Origin: Deltaproteobacteria bacterium
GTDB lineage: Bacteria; Desulfobacterota; Desulfobaccia; Desulfobaccales; 0-14-0-80-60-11
Direction: 5' to 3'
NCBI GenBank assembly: GCA_023381945.1
Contig: JAMCQY010000059.1
Coordinates: forward strand, 1-5,361
DNA length: 5,361 nucleotides
The notes below the pieces were generated by a model. That model saw only the letters and a list, made by a program, of their open reading frames with translations, was not told the DNA's origin and did not search any database. Shown here one piece after another: positions 1 to 4,439 of this stretch. Position numbers and translations under genes: made by a program. The number at the start of each line of letters is the position of its first letter. The stretch's first letter is position 1.

Positions 1-19
1 ATTTGTTCACCGGGACCTG

Positions 20-55
20 GTTTTGAGTTTCGGGTTCCAAGTTTTGGGTTTCGAG
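20..55. repeat. Two-copy degenerate direct repeat, 21-base period
   Basis: GTTTTGAGTTTCGGG at 20-34 recurs as GTTTTGGGTTTCGAG at 41-55, with 13 of 15 positions identical and a 21-base offset. The stretch has no coding potential that I can see. It lies just beyond the putative terminator of the minus-strand operon and may be the edge of a longer degenerate repeat tract that continues left of the window. Its function is unknown. Confidence 0.5.
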
Positions 56-57
56 AG

Positions 58-90
58 AAAAAATCGTAGGGGCGACCCGCTGGGTCGCCC
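58..90 (-). terminator. Putative Rho-independent terminator of the tetR-tolC-hlyD operon
   Basis: Read on the minus strand, GGGCGACCC, loop AGC and GGGTCGCCC form a perfect 9-bp GC-rich stem (90 to 70). It is followed after six bases by six T residues (63 to 58), which is the layout of an intrinsic terminator. It lies 63 bases past the adaptor stop codon, with no gene between. The T-run starts slightly late, so termination may be imperfect. The same stem, with its GGGGCG...CGCCCT outline, resembles the palindrome at 4314-4333, so this terminator may be a copy of a dispersed repeat rather than a purpose-built site. Confidence 0.6.
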
Positions 91-105
91 TGATTTGCTT
101 TAGGT

Positions 106-150
106 AGCACAGGCTTTCCAGCCTGTGCTTTCACAGGCCAGAGGCCTGTG
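106..150. repeat. Paired CACAGGC/GCCTGTG palindromes directly after the adaptor gene
   Basis: There are two adjacent hairpins. The first has perfect 10-bp arms (AGCACAGGCT at 106-115 and AGCCTGTGCT at 120-129) around loop TTCC. The second has perfect 8-bp arms (CACAGGCC at 132-139 and GGCCTGTG at 143-150) around loop AGA. The same arm therefore occurs four times in alternating orientation (108-114, 121-127, 132-138, 144-150), which permits alternative pairings. The block ends three bases before the adaptor stop codon. It looks like a REP-type intergenic repeat and could also stabilise the 3' end of the operon mRNA. Confidence 0.7.
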
Positions 151-153
151 CCA

Positions 154-1215
154 CTATTTAATAGAGGCCCGAATGTCCTCACCAGTCATCAAGCGTTTGC
201 CGGTGCGTTTCCGGGTGTCGATGGTGACCTCGGCGGACATGCCGATCCTGAGCGGCCGGTTATCGGGGAAGGGCGGCAGGAGGGTAACCTTCACCGGAAT
301 GCGCTGCACCACCTTCACCCAGTTGCCGGTGGCGTTTTCGGGCGGCAACAGCGAAAAGGCCGAACCGGTGCCGGCCATGATGGAATCCACCCGTCCTTTA
401 AACTCGACGCCCGGATAAGTGTCTATCCTGACGGTGGCAGGCTGGCCGATATAAACGTGGGTCAGCTCGGTCTCCTTGTAATTGGACTGGACCCAAAGTT
501 GTTGAGTATTCAGAGGCACCAGCATCATCAGGGGCTGGCCCGGCTGGACCCAGTTGCCCACCTCCACCTGACGCCGGGTGATGTAGCCGGAGAGTTTGGC
601 GGTTATCTCGGTATATTCCAGATTAAGGCGGGCCTGCTTCACCTTCGCCCTGGCCTCTTTAATGGTCGGTTGGTCCTCGATGGGCGAGGCGGTGGAGCCG
701 CCAATGGCGGCTTCGGCCTCCTGCAGTTCGCGCTTGTACCGGTCCACCAGGGCCTGGTTCACCCGGTAACGGGTGTTGACGGTATCGAGAGTTTGCCTGG
801 ACACCGTGTGGCGTTCAAAGAGGGCGCTATAGCGGGTTTTGTCAGTAATGGCCAGTTTGAAATTGGCTTCGGCTTCGGCCAGCTTGGCCCGGGAGGTGGA
901 GACTTTGACATAATCTTGGGCCATTTCCTGGCGCAGGCGTCCCAGGTTGCCCTGCGCCTGGGCCAGGGCAGTCTCGTAATCCTGGGGCTCTAGGGTAAGG
1001 AGAACCTGGCCGGGCTTGACGAATTGGTTATCATCCACCGCCACCCGCGCCACCCGGCCCGGCACCCGGGCCGAGATTACCCCCACGTAGCCGTAGACAT
1101 AGGCGTCGTCGGTACTGACAAAGGTATGAATATGGAGCCAATACGCCACCCCGACCCCGATAAACACGAGCAGCAGCAATACCAGGACGACGCGCACCAG
1201 GGTTTTACGAAACAT
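154..1215 (-). CDS. EmrA-like HlyD-family periplasmic adaptor subunit
   Basis: This is a membrane fusion protein of 353 residues, about the usual EmrA length. It bridges an inner-membrane exporter and an outer-membrane channel. A short basic N-terminus leads into one membrane anchor (about 7-27). Next come the family motif STDDAYV (34-40) and the first half of the barrel-sandwich (biotinyl-lipoyl-like) domain with RVPGRV and DNQFVKPGQ (about 43-77). An alpha-helical hairpin follows (about 80-200), then the second half with SGYITRRQVEVGNWVQPGQ (209-227). The C-terminal beta-barrel carries GTGSAFSLLPPENATGNWVK (282-301) and VVQRIPVKV (302-310), a signature very close to EmrA/VceA proteins. The ATG overlaps the upstream tolC-like stop as TAATG. 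A GAGGAG ribosome site (1227-1232) lies 11 bases ahead, within that gene, so translation is coupled. EmrA normally works with EmrB, a 14-helix MFS pump, but no such gene follows here. The substrate is unknown. Confidence 0.93.
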   Translation of the reverse strand: MFRKTLVRVVLVLLLLVFIGVGVAYWLHIHTFVSTDDAYVYGYVGVISARVPGRVARVAVDDNQFVKPGQVLLTLEPQDYETALAQAQGNLGRLRQEMAQDYVKVSTSRAKLAEAEANFKLAITDKTRYSALFERHTVSRQTLDTVNTRYRVNQALVDRYKRELQEAEAAIGGSTASPIEDQPTIKEARAKVKQARLNLEYTEITAKLSGYITRRQVEVGNWVQPGQPLMMLVPLNTQQLWVQSNYKETELTHVYIGQPATVRIDTYPGVEFKGRVDSIMAGTGSAFSLLPPENATGNWVKVVQRIPVKVTLLPPFPDNRPLRIGMSAEVTIDTRKRTGKRLMTGEDIRASIK

Positions 1216-2573
1216 TATGGGGTTTTCTCCTCGGGAAGAAGGGCGTTGATGGCTCCCATCGCCCAGAGCAGCTCGGCCTTGGCCATCTGATGATCATAGA
1301 CCGCGGTCCAATAATTGACCCGGGTCCGGATAAGCAGCGTATCGGCGTCGATAACGTCGGTGGCGGTGCCCACGGCCTCCTTATACTTCTCTTCGTTGAG
1401 GCGGAGATTTTCTTCCGCCTGTTTTACGGCTTTTTCGGTGGTCCGAATCTGGTCGGCAGTCTGCTTCACCTTAAGGTAGGCATTCTGCACGTCCAGGCGC
1501 ACCTGCTCACCCAAGTCCTTGTGCTGCTCCTGGAGTTGTTCCACTTTCAGCTTGGCCTGGGCCACCTGAGCCCTGGTATCCAGGCCGGAGAACAGGGTCC
1601 ACTGGAGGCCGAAAATGCCGAACCATTGGTTTTCATGCAAAAGCAGACGGTATTGCTGATACTGGTGGCCAGCCTGGGCGAAGATCCGGGGATAAAACTT
1701 GGCTTTGGTCTGGGTCACCACCTTCTCCTGCTGGTGGATACGCTCACCGGAGGCCTTGAGGTCGCTGCGCTGCTTGATTGCGGCGTCGGTGGCCTCCTCC
1801 AGACCCCAAGGCCGGGTTTCAAGCTTTTCATCTTTCAGCACCGTGGCGGCCGACACCGGCAATGCCAGGAGCTTGTTTAAGGCTGACCGGGTGTCGATGG
1901 TATCGGTTTTTGCTACGATGAGGCGCTGTTCGGCGTCGGCCAGGGAGACTTCGGCCTGGAGGACGTCATTGTAGGTGACCACCCCGAATTCGTACTGGTC
2001 TTTAGCGATCTTGAGGTGCGCCTTCAAATCCGCCACGTCCTGTTGAGCCACGACCTCCAACTTTTGGGTCCGCAGAGTGGTGAAATAGCCTTTGGACACG
2101 TTGAGGAAGAGGTCATCCCGGGTTTTGGCCGTGTCCAGCAGGCTGGCGGATTTGCCCAAGACCGCGGCCTGGTAACGGGAGGGGGTGCCCCAGAAGTCGA
2201 AGATCGTCTGGTCTAGGTAGGTCTTGCTGCTCCAGAAATTCCGGTTGCTCTGCGGGAAGGTCAGGCCTCCGCCAGTGCCGGCGCTGGGCCCGCCGAGGCT
2301 GCCAATATTGATCTTCAAAGGATCATCATAAATGGTCTGTGACACCTGCGACTGGACGGTGGGCAGGAAGCCGGAGCGAGCTCTGACCACCTCTTCGCCG
2401 GCAATGAGGGACTGGAGGCGGCTGATCTGCATGTTAGGGTTGGCCTTCCAGGCCAACAGCAGGGCCTCCTTCAGATCCAGAGTGGGAGGGGCCGCCACCG
2501 CCGGAGCGGCAATGAGACCAAAGGTGAACCAGGCCGAGAGAACCGGGAGCATTAACCGGCAGAAAAAATTCAT
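1215..2573 (-). CDS. TolC-family outer-membrane efflux protein
   Basis: This is the outer-membrane exit duct of a tripartite exporter, 452 residues and typical of the TolC/OEP family. Residues 1-28 look like a Sec signal peptide, with a hydrophobic core and an AVAA-type cleavage site. Cys5 lies before the core, so this is not a lipobox. Two repeats of the efflux-protein fold follow, about 31-235 and 255-442. They contain long amphipathic helices, including YEFGVVTYNDVLQAEVSLADAEQ near 194-216 and its counterpart YKEAVGTATDVIDADTLLIRTR near 397-418. TLDLKEALLLAWKANP (31-46) is the typical family opening. A Gly/Ser-rich stretch (91-103) probably belongs to an extracellular strand loop. The start overlaps the repressor stop as ATGA, and AGAGG (2584-2588) lies 10 bases upstream as a plausible ribosome site. 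The gene lies between repressor and adaptor, so its expression is probably induced together with the adaptor. Confidence 0.94.
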   Translation of the reverse strand: MNFFCRLMLPVLSAWFTFGLIAAPAVAAPPTLDLKEALLLAWKANPNMQISRLQSLIAGEEVVRARSGFLPTVQSQVSQTIYDDPLKINIGSLGGPSAGTGGGLTFPQSNRNFWSSKTYLDQTIFDFWGTPSRYQAAVLGKSASLLDTAKTRDDLFLNVSKGYFTTLRTQKLEVVAQQDVADLKAHLKIAKDQYEFGVVTYNDVLQAEVSLADAEQRLIVAKTDTIDTRSALNKLLALPVSAATVLKDEKLETRPWGLEEATDAAIKQRSDLKASGERIHQQEKVVTQTKAKFYPRIFAQAGHQYQQYRLLLHENQWFGIFGLQWTLFSGLDTRAQVAQAKLKVEQLQEQHKDLGEQVRLDVQNAYLKVKQTADQIRTTEKAVKQAEENLRLNEEKYKEAVGTATDVIDADTLLIRTRVNYWTAVYDHQMAKAELLWAMGAINALLPEEKTP

Positions 2574-3220
2574 AAGGCGGAAACCTCTGCGGGGGCTTTG
2601 GATGGCGGGGTCAGGCCCGAAGAGAGCAGAGTCAGCAGGACCGGCAGGGCTTCTTTCACCGCCTTCTGTCCTTCCGACACCTGGTAATAACCAACTGCCC
2701 TCACCATCCCCCGCAATAAAAAGGTGAGGAGCCGGGGATTGGCCGGGATGAATTGACCCGAATCAATGCCTTCAGCAAATATCTTTGTCACCAGTTTAAC
2801 AAATCTCTCCTCCATGTCCTGCATATGGCGCCAATAGATTTCGGACGCCCCCCGTCCGCTCCGGAGCAAATCGCGGGCGTAGGCCGGGAATAAGGCGCGT
2901 TCGCGCATCAGGTAATCCAGGAGCACGGAGGCCACCAGGCGAACCTTCTCGGGGGGGCTGCCCTCACCCTCGACCACGGCCTCGATATCAGCCAGAATAT
3001 TTTCCCCCACCTGGGTGATGAGGGCTTGGATCAGATCCTCTTTGCGCTGAAAATAGAGATATACGGTACCCTTGGCCACGCCGGCAGCCGCGGCGATTTC
3101 CTCCACGGTCACCGCTTCCACCCCGCGGCTCTGCATCAACCGGCGGGCCGCGGCCAGGATTTCCCGGGTGCGGAACTCGGTGACAATCTCTTTCTTGGTG
3201 GGTTTTACAACCGGATTCAT
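2570..3220 (-). CDS. TetR/AcrR-family transcriptional repressor of the efflux operon
   Basis: This is a cytoplasmic DNA-binding regulator of 216 residues, normal for TetR proteins. The N-terminal helix-turn-helix domain spans about 17-64. It includes the helix ILAAARRLMQSRGVEAVTVEEIA (21-43) and the recognition segment AGVAKGTVYLYFQRKEDLI (46-64), a very close match to the family consensus. Residues from about 75 to 200 are helical and variable, as expected for the ligand-binding and dimerisation domain, which contains Cys-free hydrophobic helices. As first gene of the operon, overlapping the channel gene by four bases, it most likely represses its own operon and releases DNA when an exported compound binds. 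Three TGAC-N6-GTCA dyads lie just upstream. The ATG was chosen because no other in-frame ATG precedes the HTH. There is no clear Shine-Dalgarno sequence in the preceding 15 bases, so translation may be weak. The ligand is unknown. Confidence 0.93.
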   Translation of the reverse strand: MNPVVKPTKKEIVTEFRTREILAAARRLMQSRGVEAVTVEEIAAAAGVAKGTVYLYFQRKEDLIQALITQVGENILADIEAVVEGEGSPPEKVRLVASVLLDYLMRERALFPAYARDLLRSGRGASEIYWRHMQDMEERFVKLVTKIFAEGIDSGQFIPANPRLLTFLLRGMVRAVGYYQVSEGQKAVKEALPVLLTLLSSGLTPPSKAPAEVSAL

Positions 3221-3225
3221 TGTTA

Positions 3226-3239
3226 TGACTATGCGGTCA
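3226..3239. promoter_or_regulatory. Candidate TetR operator, site 1 (TGAC-N6-GTCA)
   Basis: TGAC at 3226-3229 and GTCA at 3236-3239 form a dyad centred at 3232.5, six bases upstream of the repressor start codon. It falls in the predicted 5' leader of the operon. Only the four-base arms match. It is called because the identical spacing and half-sites recur twice more within 66 bases. Binding by the adjacent TetR protein is inferred. Confidence 0.5.
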
Positions 3240-3243
3240 ATAA

Positions 3244-3261
3244 AATGACTTGACAGTCATT
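3244..3261. promoter_or_regulatory. Candidate TetR operator, site 2 (perfect 18-base palindrome)
   Basis: AATGACT, spacer TGAC and AGTCATT form a perfect dyad with 7-bp arms, centred at 3252.5. It contains the core TGAC-N6-GTCA (3246-3259). It is the best-conserved of three such sites and covers the predicted transcription start of the minus-strand operon (about 3258), where a bound repressor would block initiation. It also contains a plus-strand TTGACA (3250-3255), which could serve as a -35 box, although no good -10 follows it. Ownership by the neighbouring TetR protein is inferred from position. Confidence 0.68.
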
Positions 3262-3263
3262 AT

Positions 3264-3292
3264 TAATTAAATTGAGATGACCTGCTTGTCAA
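3264..3292 (-). promoter_or_regulatory. Putative promoter of the tetR-tolC-hlyD operon
   Basis: On the minus strand a perfect TTGACA (3292 to 3287) is followed 16 bases later by TTAATT (3270 to 3265), a three-of-six match to the -10 consensus in an A/T-only stretch. Other registers (TAATTA at 17 bases, for example) are possible. Transcription would start near 3258 and give a leader of about 38 bases. The -35 box overlaps operator site 3 and the start point overlaps site 2, which fits repression by the operon's own TetR protein. Confidence 0.5.
3278..3291. promoter_or_regulatory. Candidate TetR operator, site 3 (TGAC-N6-GTCA)
   Basis: TGAC at 3278-3281 and GTCA at 3288-3291 form a dyad centred at 3284.5, 32 bases (about three helical turns) from the centre of site 2. 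Sites 2 and 3 would therefore face the same side of the DNA. It overlaps the minus-strand -35 box and lies nine bases before the putative -35 of the divergent DUF362 gene, so binding here could also influence that gene. Only the core arms match. Confidence 0.5.
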
Positions 3293-3299
3293 GAAAAAC

Positions 3300-3329
3300 T
3301 TGCAAACCCTGGGAGCCTTTGTTTAGACT
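3300..3329 (+). promoter_or_regulatory. Putative promoter of the DUF362 gene
   Basis: TTGCAA (3300-3305, four of six) and TAGACT (3324-3329, four of six) are separated by 18 bases. Transcription would start near 3336, about 27 bases before the ATG, with the GGAGG ribosome site inside the leader. The match is moderate. An alternative is the TTGACA inside operator site 2, but its downstream -10 region is poor. Confidence 0.35.
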
Positions 3330-3362
3330 AGAAAATATCCAAAAAATAAACCGGAGGCAAAC

Positions 3363-4277
3363 ATGCACCGCCGAAATTTTCTTAAATATATGGCAGCCTT
3401 GGGTCTGACCGCGGGAGCCGGACACCGGCTGGTGTTGCCCGAGGAAGTTTGGGCCATGGCTCCCAATCAGGTGCCCGAACCCGTGATCGCCAAAACCCAG
3501 GGCACCAATCACGCCCATCTGGTGGGTGACGCCATCCAGGCCTTGGGAGGTATGAAGAAATTCGTCAACGCCGGGGAAGTGGTGGTGGTTAAGCCCAATA
3601 TGGCCTGGGACCGCACTCCTGAAATGGCCGCCAACGCCAACCCGGTGGTGGTGCGCAAGGTGGTGGAACTCTGTCTGGAGGCCGGCGCCAAACAGGTCAA
3701 GGTCCTGGACCACACCTGTGACGACGCCCGCAAGTCTTATGCCGCTTCCGGCATCAAGACCGCGGTGGAAAACATCAAAGACCCGCGGGCGGTGGTGGAG
3801 TACGTGGATGACCGGCGTTTCACCGAGCTTACCATTGAGAAAGCCAAGAACCTGAAGAAATGGTTTTTCTATAAAGACATTTTGGAAGCCGACCGCTTCA
3901 TCAATATCCCGGTGGCCAAACAACACTCTGAGTCCCGGCTCACCATGTGCCTGAAGAACATGATGGGGGCCATCGGCGGCTGGCGGGGCCGCATCCACGT
4001 GGGCCTGCACCAGAACATCGCCGACATGAATCTCCTCCTGCGGCCTGATTTGCATGTCCTGGATGCCACGCGCATCCTGCTGCGCAACGGCCCCAAGGGC
4101 GGTGACGTTAAAGATGTGGAAGTGAAGAATTTGATTTTTGCCGGCACCGACCCGGTGGCCCTGGACTCTTTAGGAGCCGGCCTCTTCGGCCTCAAGCCCG
4201 AGGACCTGGGCTACATCGTCAGGTCGCATCAGGCCGGCCGGGGCGAGATGGACTTAAGCAAGATCAAAGTGGTGTGA
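3363..4277 (+). CDS. Tat-exported DUF362-domain protein
   Basis: This 304-residue protein of the DUF362 family has no biochemical function that I can assign with confidence. The N-terminus HRRNFLK (2-8) is a twin-arginine motif, followed by a mild hydrophobic core (about 9-20) and a possible cleavage site at VWA (29-31) or AMA (31-33). It is therefore probably folded in the cytoplasm and then exported to the periplasm. The DUF362 body has a VVVVKPNMAW strand-loop (73-82), NIPVAKQHSESRLTMCLKNM (181-200) leading into MGAIGGWRGRIH, then HQNIADMNLLLRPDLHVLDA (216-235) and GTDPVALDSLGAG (261-273). It ends with GRGEMDLSKIKVV. Only three cysteines occur (104, 119, 196) and there is no ferredoxin motif, so it carries no obvious cluster of its own. 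GGAGG at 3353-3357, five bases before the ATG, fixes the start. It is followed on the same strand by a membrane polyferredoxin, a likely redox partner. It is transcribed divergently from the efflux operon. Confidence 0.88.
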   Translation: MHRRNFLKYMAALGLTAGAGHRLVLPEEVWAMAPNQVPEPVIAKTQGTNHAHLVGDAIQALGGMKKFVNAGEVVVVKPNMAWDRTPEMAANANPVVVRKVVELCLEAGAKQVKVLDHTCDDARKSYAASGIKTAVENIKDPRAVVEYVDDRRFTELTIEKAKNLKKWFFYKDILEADRFINIPVAKQHSESRLTMCLKNMMGAIGGWRGRIHVGLHQNIADMNLLLRPDLHVLDATRILLRNGPKGGDVKDVEVKNLIFAGTDPVALDSLGAGLFGLKPEDLGYIVRSHQAGRGEMDLSKIKVV

Positions 4278-4313
4278 GCAGTCGGTAGTGAGTGTGAGTT
4301 CAGCGATAGGTCG

Positions 4314-4333
4314 GGGCGGTTCTTGAACCGCCC
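4314..4333. repeat. Intergenic palindrome GGGCGGTTC-TT-GAACCGCCC
   Basis: A perfect 9-bp inverted repeat (4314-4322 and 4325-4333) around TT lies 36 bases after the DUF362 stop. It lacks a following T-run (TCGTCTGTTC follows), so it is a poor intrinsic terminator, although the hairpin could still slow polymerase or protect the upstream mRNA. Its outline, GGGGCG before and CGCCCT after a variable core, matches the palindrome at 69-91. This suggests two members of one dispersed repeat family. Confidence 0.6.
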
Positions 4334-4392
4334 TCGTCTGTTCTAAAAACTTGGAAATCTGCAATTTTCGAGAAGGAATTTAACCTTTGAGG

Positions 4393-4398
4393 TATAAT
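4393..4398 (+). promoter_or_regulatory. Putative -10 box for the polyferredoxin gene
   Basis: TATAAT at 4393-4398 is a perfect -10 hexamer in an A/T-rich stretch, 41 bases before the start codon of the next gene. No convincing -35 box lies 16-18 bases upstream; GAGAAG occupies the 17-base position. The promoter would therefore need an activator or a weak -35. It suggests the polyferredoxin gene can be transcribed independently of the DUF362 gene, from which it is separated by 162 bases. Confidence 0.4.
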
Positions 4399-4439
4399 AG
4401 CTGTAATAAATTTTGTGCAGATAATGCTAATTAAAATCC

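Noticed and set aside
106..150. Possible CRISPR repeats, because of repeated short palindromes
   Set aside because: The arms are only 7-10 bases, spaced a few bases apart, with no regular spacers of 25-40 bases and no cas genes nearby.
148..993. 281-residue open frame on the plus strand, opposite the HlyD-family gene
   Set aside because: Its translation is low-complexity (Gly, His, Leu, Phe) without family motifs, and the opposite strand encodes an unmistakable EmrA-like adaptor over the same bases.
1290..1880. 196-residue open frame on the plus strand within the tolC-like gene
   Set aside because: It is antisense to the second half of a well-matched TolC-family protein and has no motif or ribosome site of its own.
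2486..2573. Lipoprotein signal in the TolC-like protein because of Cys5
   Set aside because: The cysteine lies before the hydrophobic core and is not in an L-x-x-C lipobox. A normal Sec signal peptide with an AVAA-type site fits better.
3267..4055. 262-residue open frame on the minus strand, opposite the DUF362 gene
   Set aside because: It is His/Gly/Val-rich with no recognisable domain, lies wholly antisense to a gene with clear family motifs, a Tat signal and a strong ribosome site, and is the usual by-product of GC-rich third positions.
4314..4333. Intrinsic terminator for the DUF362 gene
   Set aside because: The stem is strong but no T-run follows on the plus strand (nor an A-run before it for the minus strand), so it is listed as a repeat instead.
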